Translations under genes and position numbers: made by a program
Shown: positions 9,962 through 17,366 of the stretch, piece by piece
How the letters are laid out: each line of letters starts with the position of its first letter
Position numbering within the stretch: the stretch's first letter is position 1
Notes under the pieces: model-generated
Databases searched by the model: none
What the model saw: the letters and a program-made list of their open reading frames with translations, nothing else
What the model was told of the DNA's origin: nothing
DNA from: an uncultured Collinsella sp.
GTDB lineage: Bacteria; Actinomycetota; Coriobacteriia; Coriobacteriales; Coriobacteriaceae
Assembly: GCA_900540875.1 (NCBI GenBank)
Contig: UQHT01000009.1
Coordinates: 25,503-89,502 of the forward strand
Length of the DNA stretch: 64,000 bases
Direction: 5' to 3'

Positions 9962-10060
9962 GCGGGCCGCATTTGGACAATCTGACGTTCAACTTCAAGG
10001 GCGCGACCAGAAGGTCAGCGCCCTTTCGTTTCACGTCACCTTGTCTCAAATGCGGCCCGC
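9962..10060 (+). terminator. Nested hairpin and terminator after the DAHP synthase gene
   Basis: An inner stem (AGGGCGC near 9998 paired with GCGCCCT near 10018) followed by TTCGTTT looks like an intrinsic terminator. It is enclosed by a larger imperfect inverted repeat, GCGGGCCGCATTTGGACAA (9962-9980) and TTGTCTCAAATGCGGCCCGC (10041-10060), differing by one base insertion. Confidence 0.65.
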
Positions 10061-10151
10061 TCGCTGTCCGTCCTCTACCTGCGGCGTTGTCTTGCTCCGG
10101 ATGCGGCAGTTAGGGACGCTCCTTTTCTGCCGGCAGTCTGGGATGTTCCTT

Positions 10152-10283
10152 GGGGTAGTCATTGGACGTTCTTTAATGACTGGTCGTTTAAGAACGTCCC
10201 CAACGACTACCCAGAATGAGAGTGGATAATCTCCCGTTTTTGGCCTATACCAGCGCTAAAAGTGGGAGATTATCCACTCTCAT
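10152..10283. repeat. Paired dyad element, family D, copy 1
   Basis: Two adjacent inverted repeats. The first pairs GGGGTAGTCATTGGACGTTC (from 10152) with the segment around AGAACGTCCCCAACGACTAC (about 10191-10210). The second is a perfect 20-bp pair, ATGAGAGTGGATAATCTCCC (10216-10235) and its complement (10264-10283). Both reappear in the same order at 44048-44179. They lie in the 474-bp gap between the DAHP synthase and acetyltransferase genes, which otherwise holds no gene. Confidence 0.75.
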
Positions 10284-10431
10284 CGAGCAAGTGTCCGAAA
10301 TTCCGCCCTCATTCCTTCTTAGGACCCTCCGTCCCCGAGGATTCGAGGCTCGTCTGCCGAATGGTTGATGCGGCAACGATGTCGCCATGTCACACTCATA
10401 GGTGGCCTGACCCAACCTGGAAGGAGCCTCC

Positions 10432-11082
10432 ATGAGCCTTGACAACGTAACCCTGCGCGCCGCCACGCTCGATGACCTGGCCGGCATCGCCGCCATCTAC
10501 AACCAGCTGTGGTGCAACACGCTGCGCAACCGCGGCGACGTCGAAGCTGCCGATTTCTACGCGCGCTTTAACATCGCCATGCAGCTGCAGCGCTCCCCCA
10601 TCGCACTCGTCGCCGAGACCGAGGGCCGCATTATCGCCGCCTGCTGCATCGGCATCTTCGAGGACGGCAAGCCGCGCACCAATCCCACGTGGGAGCCCTG
10701 CTATAACGAGATGTTTGCCCAGGCAACCGAGATGGCAAAGACCGCCGATGCCAAGCTCGAGGGCTCGCTCTTTGGAGACAGCCGCGAAAAGGCCACAGCG
10801 GATCGCTTTGCCGCCACAGGCAACGAATATGCCCAGGGTCAACTCAACTTGATTATCATTATGCCTGAATGGCAGGGCAAGGGACTCGGCCGCAAGCTCA
10901 TCGACCTTGCGCGCGCCGAACTCGTCAAAGCCGGGTGCACCAAATTCTTCCTGATGAGCGACTGCAACTCCGACTGGCAGTTCTACGAGCACCTCAACAT
11001 GAAGCGCATCTTGGAGGATCACAGCCAGGACACCGGCGACGGATTTATCGTCTATATGTACGGAGGCGACACGCAGGATTAA
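10432..11082 (+). CDS. GNAT-family N-acetyltransferase
   Basis: A 216-residue protein with a GNAT acyl-CoA site: hydrophobic beta strand QLNLIIIMP followed by EWQGKGLGRKLIDLARAEL (about 142-165), the motif A loop that binds the pyrophosphate of acetyl-CoA. A C-terminal DCNSDWQFYEHLNMKR segment matches the usual motif B region. The roughly 60-residue insert in the middle is longer than in minimal GNATs. The ATG at 10432 is preceded by AAGGAGCCTCC. No neighbouring gene suggests the substrate. Confidence 0.85.
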   Translation: MSLDNVTLRAATLDDLAGIAAIYNQLWCNTLRNRGDVEAADFYARFNIAMQLQRSPIALVAETEGRIIAACCIGIFEDGKPRTNPTWEPCYNEMFAQATEMAKTADAKLEGSLFGDSREKATADRFAATGNEYAQGQLNLIIIMPEWQGKGLGRKLIDLARAELVKAGCTKFFLMSDCNSDWQFYEHLNMKRILEDHSQDTGDGFIVYMYGGDTQD

Positions 11083-11126
11083 CTTGCATGTCGCCTCACG
11101 GGCTTTCTACAAGACGGCCCAAACCA

Positions 11127-11732
11127 TCAACCAAGACGAGTCAACAAGGCGCGCTCTCCTCGGCAGCAAGGGCATTCGTGCTGTAACGAGTGGTGGAGAT
11201 GGCCACGCTTGCACACAACTGTCTCGGATAGATAGCGGTCGAGCAGGCGCGCCCATGTGCGTGCGTCAAGACGCTCCTCCGCCCTGCCATACAGCGATCG
11301 ACGGAGTGCCTCGCCCATAAGGCCGCTAAAATCATCGAGCTCAAGAGCGTACTTTGGGACAACGTATCCGACCAACGTCCCCACAAACGGGCTGTGCCCA
11401 TTACACACGCAGCTGTTTATCAATGGTGCAGGCGGAATGTCATCGTCGTCCAGGTCAAATATGTCCAAGTCCAGCTCACCAGAAGCGTATGGGTGTATTC
11501 CGCGGTTAAGCATCTTAAAGATATGGACCGCGAGTCCAAAGTCATCCGTCTGTGGCGTAAACACGGGGGCATTCGTGGACGCTGCCAAGCTCTCGAAATC
11601 GCTGATGCCGGCTATCTCCATGAGTTGAAGCACCTCGGGGGCAATATAGCCGGGAGCGGCGCACGCAGTCCTATGTGTCACATCCGAAAGCGTAAAGCTA
11701 TACGAGCGCCTTGATGGTATCCATGCCCGCAT
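11127..11732 (-). pseudogene. Remnant of a protein kinase-like gene (C-lobe plus zinc ribbon)
   Basis: The frame encodes PGYIAPEVLQL followed by DDFGLAVHIFKMLNRGIHPY, matching the activation-segment end and helix F region of Ser/Thr kinases. A C-terminal CKRGHLHHSLQHECPCC zinc-ribbon-like motif follows, as in kinases of the YegI/TerY-P type. The N-lobe, glycine loop and catalytic HRD/DFG region are missing. The first 15 codons overlap another frame that ends at 11698. It therefore looks truncated at its 5' end. It could conceivably still yield a small protein, but no ribosome site is visible. Confidence 0.5.
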
Positions 11733-11868
11733 GCGCCGAAGCCTCGCAACCCTTCTGCCCGTTGAGCACGCACTCGAGCAGCGTATCGTATGCGCGCTGG
11801 GCTTCGGGGGCCAGGTACGCCCTGTTAAACATGCCCTCGGGTCGCACGTTTCCCTTCGAGTCGATCAT
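11698..11868 (-). pseudogene. Unrecognised coding remnant upstream of the kinase remnant
   Basis: An open frame with protein-like composition (MIDSKGNVRPEGMFNRAYLA, then an Ala/Glu-rich helix and a Cys-containing tail) ends at 11698, just inside the kinase remnant in another frame. I do not recognise the family. The frame extends upstream to 12003 without a plausible ribosome site, through the terminator of the agmatine deiminase gene, so the true upstream part is gone. It is probably part of the same decayed locus. Confidence 0.3.
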
Positions 11869-11957
11869 ATAAGGCCCCAATCTGTTTGGTTTCCCCAGAT
11901 TGTGTGCCCGCACACCCAAGCCGCACGGCCCGCCGTTCAGCTGAAACCACCACACAA

Positions 11958-11990
11958 AAAGTCCGCCGACCATTGAAGTCGGCGGACTTT
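11958..11990 (-). terminator. Terminator after agmatine deiminase gene 1
   Basis: A perfect 13-bp stem, AAAGTCCGCCGAC paired with GTCGGCGGACTTT, with a 7-nt loop. On the minus strand it continues TTTTTGTG, about 38 bp after the aguA stop. Confidence 0.85.
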
Positions 11991-12028
11991 CGCGTGCGGA
12001 CAATCAAGCACTGTTCACCATGGAACTG

Positions 12029-13150
12029 CTATTTACAGCGCGCCTTGGGCTGCTGCTGGGTGATGCAGTGGATGTTGCCGCCACCATAGATGACCTCGCG
12101 CGTCATGATGCCGATGACCTCGCGATCCGGATAGGCGGCTTGGATATTCTTGAGTGCCTGGGCATCGTTGGGGTCGCCAAACTGTGGCACCAGCACCGCC
12201 CCGTTGATGGGCAAGAAGTTGAGGTAGCTGGGCTCAAAGGCGTCCTCGGGAGTACGCGGCAGCACACCCTCGACCGGATCGATGGTCGATGCCTCCTCCT
12301 CGGTCATATATACCGAGGTCGCAGGCATAATCACCTTGTGGATCTTGAGCTTGCGGCCACGGGCATCCGTCGTCTCGGAAAGCGTCTTATACGCCTCTTG
12401 GCACTCCTTGTAGAACTTATGGTTGGGATCATCGGTCCACATGCAGCAGACCTCGCCGGGCGCACTAAAGCATGCGACGTCGTCCACGTGCCCGTTGGTC
12501 TCAAACGGGTCGATGCCATCCTTGATCCAAATGACCTTCTCGATGCCCAGGTACTCGGCAAGCTTCTCCTCGATCTGCTCCTTGGTGTACTGGGGGTTGC
12601 GGTCCTCATTGAGCAGGCACATCTCGGTGGTCACCACGGTGCCCTGGCCGTCGCAGTTAAACGAGCCACCCTCGAGGATATAATCCTCGGGACGATAGCG
12701 GTTAACCTGCTCGAGCTGTGCCACCTGCAAGCCGATACTCGCATCCTTGTCCCACGGGAAATACAGACCGTCGATAAAGCCGCCATACGCGTTAAAGTGG
12801 AAGTGCGAGAGTGCCACGTCGCCCTTGTCGTTGACAAGAAACGCCGGGCCGGGGTCGCGGATCCAGGAGTCGTTGTACTCCATATGAATCACGCGCACGT
12901 TCTCAACGCCATCGAAAATCTCGCACACCGCAGGGAAATCCTCGGCATTGACACCAACGGTGATGGGCTGGAAGCGTGCAACGGTCTTAATAATCTCGGT
13001 AAAGACCTTTTGCGCCGGCTTGGCACCACAGCGCCACACATCCGAGCGATGCGGCCACAAAATCCAGGTGCGCTCCTGCTCTTCGTACTCGCCGGGCATG
13101 TAGAATCCGTCCTTCTTTGGCGTAGACTCGCTCTCGTAAATGGTCTTCAT
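12029..13150 (-). CDS. aguA: Agmatine deiminase (copy 1)
   Basis: Hydrolyses agmatine to N-carbamoylputrescine and ammonia. The 373-residue protein has the guanidino-group-modifying enzyme fold. Visible features are MPGEYEEQERTWILWPHR at the N-terminus, NDSWIRDPGPAF, a conserved substrate-binding ILEGGSFNCDGQGT, NGHVDDVACF, and the C-terminal GGGNIHCITQQQP carrying the nucleophilic cysteine. The ATG at 13150 has AGGAG 7 nt upstream. It is transcribed alone, away from the GAF-LuxR gene at 13329, which is the obvious candidate regulator. A second, diverged copy lies at 22641-23846 within a cluster of putrescine genes. An acid-stress or energy role is likely only if carbamate kinase exists elsewhere. 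Confidence 0.95.
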   Translation of the reverse strand: MKTIYESESTPKKDGFYMPGEYEEQERTWILWPHRSDVWRCGAKPAQKVFTEIIKTVARFQPITVGVNAEDFPAVCEIFDGVENVRVIHMEYNDSWIRDPGPAFLVNDKGDVALSHFHFNAYGGFIDGLYFPWDKDASIGLQVAQLEQVNRYRPEDYILEGGSFNCDGQGTVVTTEMCLLNEDRNPQYTKEQIEEKLAEYLGIEKVIWIKDGIDPFETNGHVDDVACFSAPGEVCCMWTDDPNHKFYKECQEAYKTLSETTDARGRKLKIHKVIMPATSVYMTEEEASTIDPVEGVLPRTPEDAFEPSYLNFLPINGAVLVPQFGDPNDAQALKNIQAAYPDREVIGIMTREVIYGGGNIHCITQQQPKARCK

Positions 13151-13328
13151 TTCAAGCTCCTAAATCTCGGTGCTTTTGCTTGACGAGACCATGATGCGGC
13201 CGCACCGAGATGTTCTCAATGGTCCCTCGAGCCCCTTTCAGCGACCGACGGTATACCATTCGCTGACCTAAAGTTCTATTCAGGCCGAGAACATGACATA
13301 CTGGGTTCCACAATGGAAAGGATGCCCT

Positions 13329-14132
13329 ATGCCCCCATGCAATAAACAGCAGACTATTGAGTTGGACAGTACGACCTGGACTGCTCTCAACGAGCTCGCG
13401 CTTGCAATCCACGCATCACACGGTGTCGATAAGCTGCAAAAGGAGACCCTCGAGGGAACGACAGGGCTCGTGCCCCATCGGATCGCCATGTTCGACCTGA
13501 TCGAGGCGGCGGGCAGTGATGCCCCACGCTACGTCCACCCCGCAAGCAGCGGAATGGACGACCGCGCACTGAGCGACTACTACAACCGCTACGCCGCGAT
13601 GGACTATACAACATGGAGCTTTGACTTACATAAGGTCGGCGTCTACCGCGACCTCGACCTCGTCGACGTCGAGCGACGCGATGCCACGCCCATCTATCGC
13701 AAATGGATGGAACCGCAGGGCGTCTACTTTGGCTGTACGGCCACGCTCGCGCACAACGACAGCCCGCTAGGAAGCATCACCCTGTTTCGTGAACGCACGG
13801 CCGGAGACTTCACCGACACCGAGCTCGCAATCCTGCTCGAAGTCGCTCGGCACGCGAGCCTCGCGCTCGCCAACCTCTATCCTCGGGGCATTAAACTCAC
13901 CCAGACAGAAGACACAAACCAGCTAAATGCTTTCATTACAGAACACAATATCCAACCGCGCGAAGCCGAAGTCATGCGGCTCATGCTCGACGGCAAAACG
14001 AACAAACAGATGGCAAACGAGCTATTCATAAGCGAGTCAACCGTCAAGAAGCATGTCAACGCCATCTATCGCAAGCTCGGCGTCAGCAACCGCCTGGGCC
14101 TCATGACTGCCACGCAAAACATCCCGCGATAA
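13329..14132 (+). CDS. LuxR-family regulator with N-terminal GAF-like sensor
   Basis: 267 residues. The N-terminal 190 residues look like a GAF/autoinducer-type sensing domain (HDSP-type loops, ITLFRERTAGDFTDTELAILL). The C-terminus is a LuxR helix-turn-helix: QPREAEVMRLMLDGKTNKQM and STVKKHVNAIYRKLGVSNR. No receiver domain is present, so it is not a classical response regulator. The ATG at 13329 is preferred over 13293 because AAAGGA lies about 8 nt upstream. It is divergent from agmatine deiminase 1 with 178 bp between starts, implying it controls that gene. A terminator follows at once. Confidence 0.85.
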   Translation: MPPCNKQQTIELDSTTWTALNELALAIHASHGVDKLQKETLEGTTGLVPHRIAMFDLIEAAGSDAPRYVHPASSGMDDRALSDYYNRYAAMDYTTWSFDLHKVGVYRDLDLVDVERRDATPIYRKWMEPQGVYFGCTATLAHNDSPLGSITLFRERTAGDFTDTELAILLEVARHASLALANLYPRGIKLTQTEDTNQLNAFITEHNIQPREAEVMRLMLDGKTNKQMANELFISESTVKKHVNAIYRKLGVSNRLGLMTATQNIPR

Positions 14133-14133
14133 A

Positions 14134-14169
14134 AAAGGGCGCCCTCCATGCAGAGAACGCCCTTTGATT
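14134..14169 (+). terminator. Terminator after the GAF-LuxR gene
   Basis: AAAGGGCG (14134-14141) pairs with CGCCCTTT (14158-14165), followed by GATTT. It directly follows the TAA of the regulator gene. Confidence 0.75.
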
Positions 14170-14208
14170 TCGCCATTTGAATTAGTGTCGGCTCTGGCTC
14201 AAAGAGTA

Positions 14209-14489
14209 GACAGGTTTATTTTGGCAGGTTTTATCTGGGCAAATGTCAGCCGCCGCGAGGGAGCTGCCTTCCCTCGCGGCGGTCTTCTAGCAGAAAAACC
14301 AAGTGAGTAGGCTTTTTGTAGGAGACCAAGCACGCCCCAAAACGCCACAGCTCTGACCTGCGGTTTTATTGAGTATTTGTTACGATGTGCTCGGCATATC
14401 CAAATAAGTCTACTCACTTGCATCTAAGACGCACCAGATAGGCAAAAACCGCCGCAAAAAGGGGGCCGGTTCCCTTCGTGGCTGTTGTT
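14209..14489 (+). repeat. 280-bp structured intergenic repeat, copy 1
   Basis: About 281 bp, roughly 85% identical by eye to 28169-28452 and in the same orientation. It opens with GACAGGTTTATTTTGGCAGG. A strong stem follows (CCGCCGCGAGGGA with TCCCTCGCGGCGG), then a long-range pair AAGTGAGTAG (about 14300) with CTACTCACTT (about 14410), and a final G+C-rich stem. No coding frame is conserved between the copies. Both copies lie directly 3' of a LuxR-family gene and are convergent with the next gene. A structured RNA or a non-autonomous mobile element is possible. Confidence 0.8.
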
Positions 14490-14504
14490 AATGCGCCGAG
14501 CTTG

Positions 14505-15674
14505 TTATCGTAAAAGCCAATCACGCGCCGAAACCACACTACAGTCTTTCGACTCATACGTTGAGTCCACGCGGGCCACAACATAGCGCGCATCTTTTGC
14601 AATGTCGATCTCATCGCATACAGTCTGTAGATGGCGGGCGTACTTATCGTGATACGTTCTGGATGATTTTATTTCGATAGCCTTGGGACTCCCTGAGTTT
14701 GTACAGTCGAGCAAATCGATTTCACGCTTGCTGTCGTCCCTATAGAAATACAGCTCGGGATTCTCGCCCACGTTGAGATGGCTCTTCGCCGTTTCGGAAA
14801 CGATGAGGTTTTCGAAAACGGCCCCCAGATAAGGGCTCTCCAATAGTTGCTCCAGTGATCCAATTTTGAGCAAGTAGCAGAGCAGCCCCGTGTCGTAAAA
14901 ATAGAGCTTGGGCGTTTTAGTTAGACGCTTCTTGGCATTTGCATAATAGGGCTGCAGCGAAAACGTCAGGTAGTTCTGCTCCAGGATGGACAACCAGCTT
15001 TTAATGGTCGATACGCTCACGCCCGTATCTCGAGAAAGCGAGGATATATTGATGAGGGCACCGACGCTCTGAGCAATTATGGACAGAAACTTATGAAACT
15101 CCGCCTTATTGCGCACATCAAGCAAGCCCACAACATCGCGCTCAACATAGGTATCGATATAGCTGGGGAAATAAACCGAGGACGGCATTCCGGCGGAACG
15201 CAGGCGAGGGTATCCCCCTTCGAGCGCGAACAAATCCACTTCCAGCTGCCCCTGCTGGCCCCTCTCCGCTTCTCGAAACGATAATGGCAGCAATTTTAAG
15301 ATCCCGACTCGCCCGGCAAGAGACTGCCCGATGCTTTTCATCATCAAAAAGTTTTGCGAGCCTGTAAGGATGTATTGACCGGCGTCTCCCCGCTCATCCG
15401 AAACAACCTGGATCATTGAAAACAAATCCGGCGCGTATTGCGCCTCATCGATGATGAGTCCGCCCTTTCGGTTGCGGATAAAACTCACCGGATCCTCCAA
15501 GGCCGCGCGCCTCGTTTGAGGGTCCTCAAGCGTGACGTAGGAATAGTCGGGAAAGGCATGCCGAACCAGCGTAGACTTACCACTCTGCCTAGGCCCTGTC
15601 AACGACACAACAGGAAACCAGCCTGCCATGCGAATGAGCAACTCATGCAAATCCCTGTTAATGAACTCAGCCAT
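14505..15674 (-). CDS. AAA+ ATPase with DUF4143 and nuclease-like C-terminal domain (copy 1)
   Basis: 389 residues. The N-terminal AAA domain has Walker A LTGPRQSGKST and Walker B GGLIIDEAQYAPDL, with a sensor-like YILTGSQNF. A winged-helix region follows (DTGVSVSTIKSWLSILEQN), then a DUF4143/PDDEXK-like C-terminus (FENLIVSETAK, YFYRDDSKREIDLL, KAIEIKSSRTY). The ATG at 15674 is chosen because AGGGGCG precedes it. The longer frame to 15749 would run through three direct repeats that look like an operator. The cellular role of this widespread family is unknown. A relative with only limited similarity lies at 54921-56291. Confidence 0.88.
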   Translation of the reverse strand: MAEFINRDLHELLIRMAGWFPVVSLTGPRQSGKSTLVRHAFPDYSYVTLEDPQTRRAALEDPVSFIRNRKGGLIIDEAQYAPDLFSMIQVVSDERGDAGQYILTGSQNFLMMKSIGQSLAGRVGILKLLPLSFREAERGQQGQLEVDLFALEGGYPRLRSAGMPSSVYFPSYIDTYVERDVVGLLDVRNKAEFHKFLSIIAQSVGALINISSLSRDTGVSVSTIKSWLSILEQNYLTFSLQPYYANAKKRLTKTPKLYFYDTGLLCYLLKIGSLEQLLESPYLGAVFENLIVSETAKSHLNVGENPELYFYRDDSKREIDLLDCTNSGSPKAIEIKSSRTYHDKYARHLQTVCDEIDIAKDARYVVARVDSTYESKDCSVVSARDWLLR

Positions 15675-15696
15675 ATCAACGCCCCTTATTACGCTG

Positions 15697-15765
15697 TTAC
15701 CATAATCGAATAGTTTCATTCTCCATAATCTTATAGTAGCGTTTACCATAATCTTATGGTAACCC
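15697..15765 (-). promoter_or_regulatory. Three phased 23-bp direct repeats upstream of the ATPase gene
   Basis: The motif CCATAATC recurs at 15700, 15723 and 15746, exactly 23 bp apart, within units of consensus TTACCATAATCTTATAGT. The outermost copy is also a near-perfect palindrome, TTACCATAA-TC-TTATGGTAA (15743-15762). The spacing, close to two helical turns, and position just upstream of the start suggest a cooperative operator or promoter array. Confidence 0.6.
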
Positions 15766-15815
15766 AGTTCAAAAGCATTATTTATAGAGCCGAAATCTCA
15801 GACCCTAAATAACAA

Positions 15816-15854
15816 AAGCCACCACAATGGGGGCTGTCCCCATTGTGGTGGCTT
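15816..15854 (-). terminator. Terminator after the MATE gene
   Basis: A 17-bp stem (AAGCCACCACAATGGGG with its complement) and a short loop. On the minus strand it is followed by TTGTTATTT. A similar CCACCAC-containing stem downstream of the DeoR gene is split by an insertion sequence. Confidence 0.85.
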
Positions 15855-15902
15855 GCAGGCAAGTTAACTTGTTCGACTATCGTACGCCAGCCATGTCCGA
15901 GC

Positions 15903-17279
15903 CTAGAGCGTGGCAAGGCGCTTGGACTCGTGCGCGGCGAGCGCAATGGAGATGATGCCAGTAATGGCATCGGCCACCACCAGGGCGATCCACACGCCCT
16001 CGACACCCATCATGTTGCCGAGGAGGTACATAAGCGGCACCGAGCAGATCACATAGCGAAGCAGGCCCGTAAACGTGGCGACACCCACCTTCTCGACCGC
16101 CTGGAAATACATCGACATGGTCATGGCAAGATAGCCCAGGGCAACAGCCAGGATGACAGTACGCGTGGCGTTGGCGGCAACCTCAACGAGCGCAGGATCG
16201 CTGCCGGCAAAGAAGGCGCACACCGGGGTGGCGGCAAGCCAGAGCGCGACGGTGACCAGCGCCAGCGTCACAACCTGGTACTTAAGCGTGCAGGAGAGCG
16301 TCTCCTTAAGGCGTGCCCAAGCCTTTGCGCCGGCGTTGAAGGCAGCGATGGGCTGCAGACCGTAGGAGAAGCACTGGGCAACCATCATGGTAATGTAGAG
16401 GATGTAGCCGTTGATCACGCCAAAGGCTGCGATGTAGAGCGAGCCCATGTCGCCGCCGAGCGAACCCAAAAGCGAGTTGGCAACGGTATTAAAGATAAAG
16501 GTCGCACCCTGGACCAGGAAGAACGGGAAGCCGATCTTGAAGATCTGGCCGCAGATGGCGAGGTCGAGCTTAAGGTCGGCCAGGCTAATCTGGAGCTGGG
16601 ACTTTTTGCCCCCGATGAACCAGAAGATACCGATGGCCCAGATACCGATGGAAAGCCCGTAGTACACGCCGGCGCCCATAACGCCAAACTTGAGCACAAA
16701 CGTGGAAAGCGCGAGCCAACAGATGGCGACGATGGCCGAAACGGTCATGAGGTTGGCCTGGATCTGAACCTTCTCGTCCACACGCATCACAGCGGTGATC
16801 ATCTGGCCAATAACCGTGAGCGGCAGTAGCACGGCGAAGGTGCGCACGCCGGCAACGGTATCGGCCATGATGTCGGGCGTGGCGCCAAAGAATGCGCAGA
16901 TGGGCTCGGTAAACACTGCCATCACCACAGCAAGCAGCACACTCACGATCGTGGTAAGCCAAAAGCCCTGGCTAAAAGCCTTGCTTGCGCCCTTGATGTC
17001 GCCGGCACCCAAAAGGTTGCCCACCACGGCGGGCACGCCGGTGCCAAACAGGTTGCCAAAGGCCAGGTTGATGTACTCGACCGACATAATGATCGAGACA
17101 CAGGCCAGGCCGTGGGCACCTAGGCCCCAACCCATCACGAGGCCCTCAAGGACCACCATGATGATCTGGGCGAGCATGCCCTGGCCGGTGACGATGGTGT
17201 ACTTACGCACCAGACCGGGAATCGGTTGGGAGGCGAGCTCGCGCTCCTCCTCCACGGCAGCGGTTACTTCTTCTGCCAT
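15903..17279 (-). CDS. MATE-family multidrug/metabolite efflux transporter
   Basis: A 458-residue inner-membrane protein with about 12 hydrophobic helices arranged as two similar halves (conserved AFGNLFGTGVPAVVGNLLGAGD in the first half and YGLQPIAAFNAGAKAW in the second). These are hallmarks of the MATE fold. It would use an H+ or Na+ gradient to export cationic compounds. The ATG at 17279 follows AAAGGGGAG; the longer frame has no ribosome site. It lies 87 bp downstream of the amidohydrolase gene on the same strand and is probably cotranscribed, suggesting export of a product or substrate of that enzyme. Confidence 0.9.
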   Translation of the reverse strand: MAEEVTAAVEEERELASQPIPGLVRKYTIVTGQGMLAQIIMVVLEGLVMGWGLGAHGLACVSIIMSVEYINLAFGNLFGTGVPAVVGNLLGAGDIKGASKAFSQGFWLTTIVSVLLAVVMAVFTEPICAFFGATPDIMADTVAGVRTFAVLLPLTVIGQMITAVMRVDEKVQIQANLMTVSAIVAICWLALSTFVLKFGVMGAGVYYGLSIGIWAIGIFWFIGGKKSQLQISLADLKLDLAICGQIFKIGFPFFLVQGATFIFNTVANSLLGSLGGDMGSLYIAAFGVINGYILYITMMVAQCFSYGLQPIAAFNAGAKAWARLKETLSCTLKYQVVTLALVTVALWLAATPVCAFFAGSDPALVEVAANATRTVILAVALGYLAMTMSMYFQAVEKVGVATFTGLLRYVICSVPLMYLLGNMMGVEGVWIALVVADAITGIISIALAAHESKRLATL

Positions 17280-17366
17280 TGTTCTCCCCTTTCCTTGAGA
17301 GAGTAGTGCTGAATGGATGTCAGGCGACTGACAACTGGCACCAAGCCGCCCAATCAAACGATGGCG

